Positions 30,724 through 38,632 of a stretch of 64,000 nt of DNA are shown one piece after another. The notes under the pieces are model-generated. The model ran no database searches, was not told where the DNA came from, and saw only the letters and a program-made list of their open reading frames with translations. Within the stretch, counting starts at the first letter, position 1; each line of letters opens with the position of its first letter. The DNA comes from DASVCN01 sp040905665. GTDB taxonomy: Bacteria; Deinococcota; Deinococci; Deinococcales; Trueperaceae. The translations under genes and the position numbers were made by a program. The stretch is from the NCBI GenBank assembly GCA_040905665.1, contig JBBDRD010000039.1, positions 23,024 to 87,023 of the forward strand. The letters run 5' to 3'.

Positions 30724-32946
30724 ATGGATGAAAAGTTAAACCAGGCCGCGGACAACCCTGCCACGGCCACCGACCAAGCCCCGGAGGAAAGCTCGAGCCA
30801 GGCCCCGACTGCGGCGGTTGAGCAGGGTGCAGACACCGCAGCGGCGAACGCCCCGACTTCTGATTCAATTCCCCAAACCGACGTCGCCAGCAGCGAGCCC
30901 GAGCGAGAAGTCGAGATGACGATGGAACAAGTTTTGGCCGCCAGCGATGAACAGCTGGCGCGCAAACCTGTCCATCGCGGCATGATCACCAACGGATCGG
31001 TAATCATGCTCTCTCAGGACGGCATCGTAGTTGACGTCGGCGCCAAGATCGAAGGCATCCTCCCCTACAATCAGTTGTTCGAATTCGAGACGAACGCCAC
31101 CGAGGCCGCCAAGTACTTCAAGCCGGGCGACGAGATTCAGGTCTACGTCATTCGGTCCGACATCCCCAACAACACTATCGTGCTCTCCAAGAAGCGGGCC
31201 GACCAGGAACGCGCTTGGAATCTGCTTCAGGATATCTTCGAGAAGCAGAAGCCGGTTGAAGTGGAGATCGTCGAGAAGGTCCGCGGTGGGCTCGTTGCCA
31301 ACCTGGGCATTCGCGCATTCCTGCCTGCCAGCCAGGCGGACGTGCGTCGTGTCAACGATTTGGCCCCATTCGTTGGCAAGCGGCTCAAAGTCAAGATTAT
31401 CGAGCTCAATCGCAAGCGCAATCGAGTCATCATCTCGCGCCGTTCCATCCTCGAAGAGGAGATCGCCGGCCAGAAGGAAGAGACCCTCAAGAAGCTCGAG
31501 CCTGGTCTGCGCCTCGACGGCGAAATCGTGGAAATCACCGATTTCGGCGCCTTTGTGAACCTGGGCGGGATCGACGGCTTGGTGCATCGCAGCGAACTCA
31601 GCCACGGCCGCTTCAATCACCCACGTGAGGTCATAAACGTCGGTGACAAGGTTCGTGTCGAAGTACTCGACATGGACCTAGAGCGCGAGCGAATCAACCT
31701 TTCCATGAAGAAGCTGCTGACGAACCCATGGGAAGACGTTCTCGCGAATTACCACATCGGCAACAGAGTCGCGGGTAAGGTCACGAACCTCACGCCATTT
31801 GGCGCCTTCGTGGAGATCGAACCCGGTCTCGAGGGCCTGATCCACGTCAGTGAAATGAGCTGGACCAAGCGAGTCCGCCATCCCAAGGAAGTGGTGACCG
31901 AAGGTGACGAGGTTGAGGCGATGATCCTCAAGATCGACACCAATCAGCAGCGGATCTCACTCGGTCTCCGTCAGACCCAGCCCGATCCCTGGAGCAGCCT
32001 GCCCGACCGATTCCCGCCGGGAACAGAAGTCACCGGGCCGATTACCGGAATCACCGAATTCGGTGTTTTCATGGAGATCGAAGAGGGCATCGAAGGCTTG
32101 GTTCACATCAGTGAGCTCGCGCACGAGCATATCGAGGACATCAGCGAGCACTTCGGTAAGGGCGATGAGGTCACCGCGGTCATCCTGAACATCGATCCGG
32201 TCGAGCAGCGCGCCAGCCTGTCGCGCAAGCGCCTCCTCCCATTCAGTGCCGGCGAATTCGAAGGCGAAATCCCGTCTGGTGCTCCAGCCGCACGAGGAGC
32301 CGCCCGTCGTGGAGGCCGTCGTGGAGGCCGTCGCAGCCAGGGTATCGACTACGATTACTCCTACGCAGCTACCGATGCCAGCGCCAAGACCACAACCAAG
32401 CTCGGTGATGTGTATGCCGACCTCTTCGCCCAGTTCGGTCTCGCCGAAGGCAAGGACGACAAGGACGAAGAGAGTGGCGCCGGTGAAGACGAAACCGCGA
32501 CTGCCTCGGCGGAATCTGGCGAAGGCCAGCAGGAAGCCGCCCCGCGGGCCACGCAAGAAGGTGACGGCGCGCTAACCGCCGGGAGCCAAGAGGAAAGTGT
32601 CGCGGCGGAGAGCAGCGAACCAGAAAACGGCATATCTGCCCAAGCTGAACCGTCGGAGCCCGCAGTGGATGAAGGTGCTCAAGCAGCAGCTCAAGTGGAA
32701 ACCTCCACAGACGAGAGCAAGCCGGAGCCCCAAGCGGCGGCCGAGGACGCCAGCGCTGCCGACGAGGAGAACGCCATCGACGCCGCCGAGGCGGCGGCAC
32801 TTCTCACCGCAGCCTTCCGTGAAGGTAAGCGTCCGGTGAAGCCCCAGTCGAACAATGAGTCGAACAATGAGCCGAACAATGAGTCGAACGGCCAGTCGGC
32901 CGAGCGAACCGAGCAGGAAAAGGAAGAAGAGAAAAGCAACGCCTAG
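30724..32946 (+). CDS. rpsA: Ribosomal protein S1
   Basis: 740 residues. After an acidic 75-residue N-terminus come five S1 RNA-binding repeats; the last three carry the classical motif (EITDFGAFVNLGGIDGLVH, KVTNLTPFGAFVEIEPGLEG, GITEFGVFMEIEEGIEGLVH). The final 220 residues begin with an Arg/Gly-rich patch (RGAARRGGRRGGRR) and continue as a low-complexity acidic Ala/Glu/Ser tail with SNNE repeats. S1 delivers mRNA to the 30S subunit; with so many leaderless mRNAs it may mainly serve leadered transcripts. AAGGAGGA precedes the ATG at 30724, which is preferred over the open frame beginning at 30673. A strong terminator follows. Confidence 0.94.
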   Translation: MDEKLNQAADNPATATDQAPEESSSQAPTAAVEQGADTAAANAPTSDSIPQTDVASSEPEREVEMTMEQVLAASDEQLARKPVHRGMITNGSVIMLSQDGIVVDVGAKIEGILPYNQLFEFETNATEAAKYFKPGDEIQVYVIRSDIPNNTIVLSKKRADQERAWNLLQDIFEKQKPVEVEIVEKVRGGLVANLGIRAFLPASQADVRRVNDLAPFVGKRLKVKIIELNRKRNRVIISRRSILEEEIAGQKEETLKKLEPGLRLDGEIVEITDFGAFVNLGGIDGLVHRSELSHGRFNHPREVINVGDKVRVEVLDMDLERERINLSMKKLLTNPWEDVLANYHIGNRVAGKVTNLTPFGAFVEIEPGLEGLIHVSEMSWTKRVRHPKEVVTEGDEVEAMILKIDTNQQRISLGLRQTQPDPWSSLPDRFPPGTEVTGPITGITEFGVFMEIEEGIEGLVHISELAHEHIEDISEHFGKGDEVTAVILNIDPVEQRASLSRKRLLPFSAGEFEGEIPSGAPAARGAARRGGRRGGRRSQGIDYDYSYAATDASAKTTTKLGDVYADLFAQFGLAEGKDDKDEESGAGEDETATASAESGEGQQEAAPRATQEGDGALTAGSQEESVAAESSEPENGISAQAEPSEPAVDEGAQAAAQVETSTDESKPEPQAAAEDASAADEENAIDAAEAAALLTAAFREGKRPVKPQSNNESNNEPNNESNGQSAERTEQEKEEEKSNA
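32848..32895. repeat. rpsA: 12-bp in-frame tandem repeat in rpsA
   Basis: Units at 32848, 32860 and 32872 read TCGAACAATGAG with one change, and a diverged fourth follows at 32884. They encode SNNE/PNNE repeats in the acidic tail. Confidence 0.9.
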
Positions 32947-32970
32947 ACAAGGCAGCGCACACGGATATTC

Positions 32971-33000
32971 GAAGGTCCCCGCTAACCAGCGAGGACCTTC
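32971..33000. terminator. Bidirectional terminator between rpsA and htpX
   Basis: GAAGGTCC (32971-32978) pairs with GGACCTTC (32993-33000), and an inner CGCT/AGCG extends the stem around an AACC loop; CCTTTGG follows. The two genes converge here. Confidence 0.75.
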
Positions 33001-33019
33001 CCTTTGGTGCTACCGTCGC

Positions 33020-33988
33020 TCACATCCGCCGCAACCGATCTATGCGCTCATCGATGGGTGGATGAGTGGCGAACAAACCCGATGCATTCAGCGAAGCATG
33101 TGGGTTCGTGAAAAAAAGATGCTCCACCCCTTGAGAGACCCTCAGCGGCTCTCCCGGAAAATCGCGCATCTTCTCCAGCGCACGCGCCAGTCCCTCCGGG
33201 TTGCGGGTTATATATGCGCCGGTGGCGTCGGCCAGGAACTCCCGGCGGCGACTTACCGCCATCCGCAAAAGCATCACCAGCAGAGGGGCCAACAGCAGCG
33301 CAACCACCAGCAGTATCAGCGCAACTGCCTGCCCACCCCCCTTGGTGTTGCGACTGCGTCTGGTACCCCGGTAGCGAAACGAGCGCAGGACGACATCTCG
33401 CAACAACACGACAGCGCCCACCGTGGCGGCCAGCATCGAAGCGAAGCGGATATCGAGGTTACGGATGTGAGCCATCTCGTGGGCGACCACACCCTCGAGC
33501 TCTTGGCGGTCGAGCATCTCCAGTAACCCGCTCGTCACCGCGATCACCGAGTTTTCCGGATTTCTTCCGGTAGCAAACGCGTTCGGAGCCTCGGAGTCGA
33601 TGACGAAGACCCGGGGCACCGGCACGCCGGCTCCAATGGAGACTGCTTCGCTAACGTTCACCAGGTAGCGTTGCTCCTCACGCGTAGCCGGCCTGGCGCC
33701 CGAGGCCGCCAGCGCCATGCGGTCGCTAAAGCGGTAGGCCGCAAAACTTTGGAAGCTCGCCACTCCAACGGCCAGCAACACAAACGGCAACCACGCGCCC
33801 GGCTCGAGTGCCAGCGCCAGCAGATAACCAACTCCCCCGAGCACCGCCACCGTGCCGAGCGCCAACAGCCATGAAGCGCGCACGTTGGCGGCCTTCCAGT
33901 CCAGCAGGCTCAATCGCCCCTCGCCGGATCCCAAACGCGGACCATCCTCGGCTTCCATTGTGCTTCCGGTTATCAGCGGCTCGCTCAT
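33020..33988 (-). CDS. htpX: HtpX-like membrane zinc metalloprotease (M48)
   Basis: 322 residues. Membrane helices lie near the N-terminus (WLLALGTVAVLGGVGYLLAL and LPFVLLAVGVASFQSFAAY) and again at about 190-235. The zinc motif is VVAHEMAHIRN (HExxH) with the third ligand in REFLADATGAYITRN. HtpX degrades damaged membrane proteins and acts beside FtsH. It lies 21 bp downstream of lemA in the common lemA-htpX operon. The C-terminal FFTNPHASLNASGLFATHPP is typical of the family. Confidence 0.92.
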   Translation of the reverse strand: MSEPLITGSTMEAEDGPRLGSGEGRLSLLDWKAANVRASWLLALGTVAVLGGVGYLLALALEPGAWLPFVLLAVGVASFQSFAAYRFSDRMALAASGARPATREEQRYLVNVSEAVSIGAGVPVPRVFVIDSEAPNAFATGRNPENSVIAVTSGLLEMLDRQELEGVVAHEMAHIRNLDIRFASMLAATVGAVVLLRDVVLRSFRYRGTRRSRNTKGGGQAVALILLVVALLLAPLLVMLLRMAVSRRREFLADATGAYITRNPEGLARALEKMRDFPGEPLRVSQGVEHLFFTNPHASLNASGLFATHPPIDERIDRLRRM

Positions 33989-34009
33989 ACAGGCATTTGC
34001 AGCAACCGC

Positions 34010-34561
34010 TTATGCGAAGGAGACCGCTGGAACCTCGCGCTCGGTTTCGGGAATCTCCAGGAATACCTGCTCCTCCTTACCCATGGGGCCGGCGAACCAC
34101 ATTCCGGGCACTGTCTCGATAACGTTGTTGTATTGCAGCACGGCGTCGTTATAGAACTGCCTGGCATAGGCGATCTTATTCTCGATCGACGACAGTTCTT
34201 CCTGGAGCACTAGAAAGTTCTCATTGGCCCTCAGTTCCGGATACGCCTCGGAGATAGCGAATAGACGTCCCAGCGCAGCGCTCATCATGTTGGCGGCGTC
34301 GGCGGATTCGGGTATTGATTTAGCGCCCATCATCGCCTGACGCGAATGCGCCACCTCGTCGAAGACGCCTTGCTCGTGCGCCGCATACCCCTTGACGGTC
34401 TCGACGAGGTTGGGAACGAGATCGTTGCGCCGCTTCAACTGCACGTCTATCTGACTCCAGGCGTTCTGGAACCGGTTTTCGAGAGTGATGATGCGGTTGT
34501 AGATGCTAACAGCGAAAATCGCCAGCGCCACAAGCAGAGCCAGTACCAAGAACGAGCCCAT
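34010..34561 (-). CDS. lemA: LemA family protein
   Basis: 183 residues. An N-terminal membrane helix (GSFLVLALLVALAIFAVSIY) with the short N-terminus outside leads into a coiled-coil alpha domain with the LemA signatures AWSQIDVQLKRRNDLVPNLV and YPELRANENFLVLQEEL and IAYARQFYNDAVLQYN. The role in bacteria is unclear, but lemA and htpX are frequently paired, as here. AAGGAGG precedes the ATG, and a TAAACT hexamer lies further upstream as a possible -10. Confidence 0.93.
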   Translation of the reverse strand: MGSFLVLALLVALAIFAVSIYNRIITLENRFQNAWSQIDVQLKRRNDLVPNLVETVKGYAAHEQGVFDEVAHSRQAMMGAKSIPESADAANMMSAALGRLFAISEAYPELRANENFLVLQEELSSIENKIAYARQFYNDAVLQYNNVIETVPGMWFAGPMGKEEQVFLEIPETEREVPAVSFA

Positions 34562-34677
34562 TTATTCCTCCTTGGCAGCAGTTTACTTGCTGGCAACACA
34601 GATAGCGGCGTCTCCCCGAAATTCGAGGCGCGAAACTTCAGCGAGAGGAACGCTCGGCCGGCAGTAGCTCGAGTCCG

Positions 34678-35796
34678 CTAGCGCCGTTCTGCTATTACCC
34701 CGCCGCCCAGCAACCGATCGCCGTCGTAGAGCACCGCCGATTGACCGATTGTCACCGCAAATAGCGGGTCATCGAAGCCGAGTTCGAAGGTGTCCCCGGG
34801 ACCTCGCTCGAAGCGAGCCGGCACCGGCCGCTGGCGATAGCGAACTTGAACCATCAGCCGTTCGGGAATCTCCTTGGGGTCGCACAGGAAGTTCGACCTA
34901 TGGGCGCCCAGCCCACGGGAGTGGCACATCTCGTGGGTACCAACGACGACGGTGTTGTCCGAAGCGCGCAACTCCGTGACGAAACGCTCGAGATGCGAGT
35001 GGAAGAGGCCCAGGCCACGTTTCTGCCCAATCGTATAGAACTGGACGCCCCGATGCTCGCCTATAACTTCTCCGCCGGCTGCCGCGTCGACAATCGGGCC
35101 CGGTCGATCATTGCTGCGCTCCTCGATATACTCGCGCACCGAGTCGGAAACGAAGCAGAGGCCATTTGACGAGGGCTTCTCGGCAGTGCCAAAGCCACGC
35201 TCGGCGGCAAGGGAACGCACCTCATCTTTCGTCAGCTCTCCCAACGGGAAGAGCAGGTAGCGAAGGATCTGCCGCGGCAAGGCCCACAAGAAATAGGTCT
35301 GATCCTTGCTGTCGTCTCGCCCTCGGTGCAACTCGACACCGGACGGTCCTTCCACGCGCCGCACGTAGTGTCCCGTGGCCATGAATTCACAGCCGAGCAT
35401 GAGCGCCCTCTTCACGAACGAACCGAACTTGATATCCCGGTTGCACCACACACATGGGTTCGGAGTTTCGCCCCGTTCGTAAGCCGGGACAAATGGATCC
35501 ACCACGACTTGGTCGAAATCCTGACGGTAATCCAAAAGATAGAAAGGGACGTCGATACGGTCGGCAATTCGCCTGGCATCGTACGCGGCGTCGGGACTGC
35601 AGCACACGTCGAAGGCGCCGGCAGGACGGTCATCGGGCCAAAAGCGCAACATCGAACCAACGATGTCGAACCCCTGCTCCTGCAACAGCGCCGCCGCCAC
35701 CGAGGAGTCGACCCCACCCGACATCGCGCAAAGCACCTTGGGCGCGACGGGGCTACTTACTTGCATTACCGGTGGAAGCGTTCCTACCTCACTCAC
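34678..35796 (-). CDS. mnmA: tRNA-specific 2-thiouridylase MnmA
   Basis: ATP-pyrophosphatase that thiolates U34 of Lys, Glu and Gln tRNAs. The PP-loop AMSGGVDSSVAAALL, the catalytic Cys in NPCVWCNRDIKFGSF, the second Cys in NGLCFVSD and the middle motifs DQTYFLWALP and FPLGELTKDEVR are all present. Two starts are possible. The GTG at 35796 stands 8 nt after a TAAACT box, as in the leaderless genes nearby. The ATG at 35766 also fits the family length but has no ribosome binding site. The frame is open further upstream without support. Confidence 0.94.
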   Translation of the reverse strand: MSEVGTLPPVMQVSSPVAPKVLCAMSGGVDSSVAAALLQEQGFDIVGSMLRFWPDDRPAGAFDVCCSPDAAYDARRIADRIDVPFYLLDYRQDFDQVVVDPFVPAYERGETPNPCVWCNRDIKFGSFVKRALMLGCEFMATGHYVRRVEGPSGVELHRGRDDSKDQTYFLWALPRQILRYLLFPLGELTKDEVRSLAAERGFGTAEKPSSNGLCFVSDSVREYIEERSNDRPGPIVDAAAGGEVIGEHRGVQFYTIGQKRGLGLFHSHLERFVTELRASDNTVVVGTHEMCHSRGLGAHRSNFLCDPKEIPERLMVQVRYRQRPVPARFERGPGDTFELGFDDPLFAVTIGQSAVLYDGDRLLGGGVIAERR

Positions 35797-35804
35797 GAAA
35801 CACA

Positions 35805-35810
35805 AGTTTA
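35805..35810 (-). promoter_or_regulatory. mnmA: Probable leaderless -10 box of mnmA
   Basis: TAAACT on the minus strand, 8 nt before the GTG at 35796. Confidence 0.45.
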
Positions 35811-35940
35811 GCGAACCCAACTGCTGCACGGCACTCTCGGACAACAGGCACGAAAGACTAAGGTTAAGGACGAGGTTGTCGAAATCCTGGCGTCTGCCCC
35901 ATCCCGTCTCACGGTACACTTGCGAAACGGAGGTACGCTG

Positions 35941-36294
35941 GTGAAAGCCGTTAGGCTCCTTCAGATTATCATCGTTCTCGCGGCCGGCGCCTACTTGGTG
36001 CTCCTCCACGACATGAACGAAACAAACGTCTTCCTGCCGTTCCTCTTCTCGCTGCCGCCGGTGCTAGTAGTGGTCCTGGCCATACTCCTGGGCTGGCTGA
36101 TCGGCTGGCTTCCTCCAACAGCGCGGGCAGTTCGTCGTAACCGCGAGAATCGTCGCCTGCGCCAGCGGGTAGCGGAACTGGAAAAGTGGGATCCGCAGCA
36201 ACCCACGGGAGACCGCGAAACACCGGTGATTCCCGACCGCAGCCCGTCCGAAGCCCGCCTGCAAGAACCGTACGCAGAGCATGAGAACCTGTGA
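35941..36294 (+). CDS. LapA-domain membrane protein
   Basis: 117 residues. Two transmembrane helices (LLQIIIVLAAGAYLVLL and LFSLPPVLVVVLAILLGWLI) joined by NETNVFLPFLF and followed by a basic coiled-coil stretch (RRNRENRRLRQRVAELEKW) define the LapA/DUF1049 family, which in E. coli helps regulate LPS synthesis through FtsH. In an LPS-poor cell it may serve general envelope control. The GTG at 35941 has GGAGGT 7 nt upstream. recJ starts 24 bp after its stop. Confidence 0.85.
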   Translation: MKAVRLLQIIIVLAAGAYLVLLHDMNETNVFLPFLFSLPPVLVVVLAILLGWLIGWLPPTARAVRRNRENRRLRQRVAELEKWDPQQPTGDRETPVIPDRSPSEARLQEPYAEHENL

Positions 36295-36318
36295 TCCTAC
36301 GGTGATTATGCCCCTTCA

Positions 36319-38541
36319 GTGATCCAGACCGTCGCCAAGCCTGTTCGTCCAGACACTCGCTGGCAGGTAAGGCCACCAGCCCCTCCGACGGAAGTCGAAC
36401 GACTGGTGCGCGAGCTTGGTGTTCCTCCCCTGCTCGCCGCCATGCTGTGGAACCGGGGCATTCGAACCGACGCGGCGGCGCAACTGCAACCGCCCCTGGT
36501 GCCAAGCGCCATAACGCACCTCGACGAGGCGGCGGCTCGCTTGGAGGACGCCGTGCGCCTGGGCCGGCGGGTCCTGATCCATGGCGATTACGATGCCGAT
36601 GGAATCTGCGGTACCGCGGTCCTGCTGCTGGGACTGCGTGCACTGGGAGCCCAGGTCGAGGCGTTCATTCCCGACCGCCTCAGCGACGGCTACGGCATAC
36701 ATCCCCAACGAGTCGACGAGCATGCCGAGCGTTGCGACCTCTTCATCTCGGTTGACTGCGGTATCAGTAACATCGCCGAGGTAGCACGGTTGTGCGAGAA
36801 GGGTGTGGAAGTGATCGTGAGCGATCACCATCAGCCCGGCAGCGACCTTCCCGACTGCCTAATCGTCCATCCGCAACTCTCCCCAACGACACTGCCCGGC
36901 CTTCCCGAGTTGACCGGAGCCGGCGTCGCCTACCACCTGCTGTGGGCTCTTCACCGTCGCAGGGGCATAGAGGAGCCGCTTGAGTACAGCGACCTTGCCG
37001 CCATCGGGACGATCGCCGACGTAGCGCCCCTGCTGGGCGAGAATCGCGCCCTGGTGCGGGCAGGACTGGAACGCCTTGCGAACAGTCGTTGGCCCGGTCT
37101 GCGAGCCAGCATTGCTCAAGCGGGTCTTCGTAACGGGGTGACGGCGCGTGATGTCGCCTTCGTGCTGGCGCCTCGCCTCAACGCCGCCGGTAGGCTGGGC
37201 GAGGCGGACAAAGGCCTCGAGTTGTTAACCACCGCCTCGGAGCGACGCGCACGAGAACTGGCTGCCTACCTCGACGCTCGAAACCAGGACCGCCGCAAGA
37301 TCCAGGACGCAATGTTCGAACAGGCCTTGGCAAAGGCCGACGGCGAAGCCCCGGCGCTGGTGCTCGAAGACGACGACTGGCATCCGGGCGTAATGGGGAT
37401 AGTCGCGGCCAAGCTACTCGAACACTTCTACAAGCCGGTATTCATTATCGGCAAGGGAAAGGGCAGCGTGAGATCCACGCCAGGCATATCGGCGGTTCAC
37501 GCCCTACGCTCCGCAAACGAACACCTACTTCGCTACGGCGGTCACGCTCAGGCGGCCGGCTTCTCGATCGAAATCGAAAAGCTTGCGGCGTTCCGAGCTG
37601 CAATTTGCGATTTCGTCGCCGGCCATCCCGCTCCCCTCCCCACCCTGGTTGCCGACGCTGTCGTCTGCGCCGAGGATGTCGACGGCGAACTATACCGGGC
37701 AATATGCGATCTCGAGCCGTTCGGGCAAGGCCACCCCGCACCGCTACTGGCGTTGACCGACAAGCTGGAACACGCCAAGTCAGTGGGGCGCGACGGCGCT
37801 ACGCTGCAACTACGAATATCCGGCCTACGCGGGGTGGCATGGCGTAAGGGCGAACTCTCCGCCGAGCTGAGGCCCGGAGAGTTGGTTAACGCAGCCGTAA
37901 GCGTTCAGGAGCGGGAGTGGCAGGGAAAGCGCCAGCTCGAGTTCGTGGCGGAGGAGATACGGTCACTCGAGCCGTTTGCGCTGTCACCCGACTACTCGGG
38001 ACCCCACACAGGAATTATCCCTAGGGGCTTTGGCACCGTCAAGCGCGGTCCCTCCCCTGTTGTGGGCCGTGCCCCGGTCGACGCCGGAAGCGAAGGTGTC
38101 GGAGATCAGTGCTTTACGCGTCTACCGCTCTCCCCCAAACCACTCGAAGCCACCGTGCCGCTCCGTGAGCTGCTATCCGCCGGAGCGGGTCTCTACCTCG
38201 ACCTGGACGACCGCGCTCTATTCGAAGCGCGTCAGATGGCGAACCAGCTGCCTACGGTCGCCGATGTGCGCCGCGGATTCGTCTGCCTGCAACGAGGATC
38301 AACGCTTCCCTTCGAACGCGCCAAAGCTGACCTCGTCCGGCGTGTGCTCACGGAACTCGACCTGCTCGACTCTCTGGACCGGGTGCGACGCGGCGAGAAG
38401 CGCGATCCCCACAGCTCGGCCACGCTGATTCGATCGCTCATCGAGCGCTATCGACTCGTTTCCCTGCTCAACGCCTACCGCACCTTCGATGACGAGGGAT
38501 TTTCGCTGGCTGCGGCGGTGTTGCTCGCGCCTGACAGCTGA
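36319..38541 (+). CDS. recJ: Single-strand DNA exonuclease RecJ
   Basis: 740 residues, larger than the 577 of E. coli. The DHH phosphoesterase motifs are present (LIHGDYDADGICGTAVLLLG, VDCGISN, VSDHHQPG, LAAIGTIADVAPL), as are the DHHA1 region (RYGGHAQAAGFSI) and the OB-fold after about residue 460. The last 150 residues form the additional C-terminal domain known from Thermus and Deinococcus RecJ. It degrades 5' ends in recombination and mismatch repair. The start is a GTG; a TATGCC sequence stands 6 nt upstream and might be a weak leaderless box. Confidence 0.95.
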   Translation: MIQTVAKPVRPDTRWQVRPPAPPTEVERLVRELGVPPLLAAMLWNRGIRTDAAAQLQPPLVPSAITHLDEAAARLEDAVRLGRRVLIHGDYDADGICGTAVLLLGLRALGAQVEAFIPDRLSDGYGIHPQRVDEHAERCDLFISVDCGISNIAEVARLCEKGVEVIVSDHHQPGSDLPDCLIVHPQLSPTTLPGLPELTGAGVAYHLLWALHRRRGIEEPLEYSDLAAIGTIADVAPLLGENRALVRAGLERLANSRWPGLRASIAQAGLRNGVTARDVAFVLAPRLNAAGRLGEADKGLELLTTASERRARELAAYLDARNQDRRKIQDAMFEQALAKADGEAPALVLEDDDWHPGVMGIVAAKLLEHFYKPVFIIGKGKGSVRSTPGISAVHALRSANEHLLRYGGHAQAAGFSIEIEKLAAFRAAICDFVAGHPAPLPTLVADAVVCAEDVDGELYRAICDLEPFGQGHPAPLLALTDKLEHAKSVGRDGATLQLRISGLRGVAWRKGELSAELRPGELVNAAVSVQEREWQGKRQLEFVAEEIRSLEPFALSPDYSGPHTGIIPRGFGTVKRGPSPVVGRAPVDAGSEGVGDQCFTRLPLSPKPLEATVPLRELLSAGAGLYLDLDDRALFEARQMANQLPTVADVRRGFVCLQRGSTLPFERAKADLVRRVLTELDLLDSLDRVRRGEKRDPHSSATLIRSLIERYRLVSLLNAYRTFDDEGFSLAAAVLLAPDS

Positions 38542-38619
38542 TGCAAGCCTCAACCAGGCATCCGTGGGGTGCGGCGTTCGACAGGTCCAGACGGCGCCGG
38601 CGTTCGCCTGAACCCATGC

Positions 38620-38625
38620 AATACT
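38620..38625 (+). promoter_or_regulatory. Possible leaderless -10 box of the FAD/Fe-S oxidoreductase gene
   Basis: AATACT, 7 nt before the ATG at 38633. The first base departs from the TANNNT pattern, so this is a weaker example. Confidence 0.4.
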
Positions 38626-38632
38626 GACCGCC

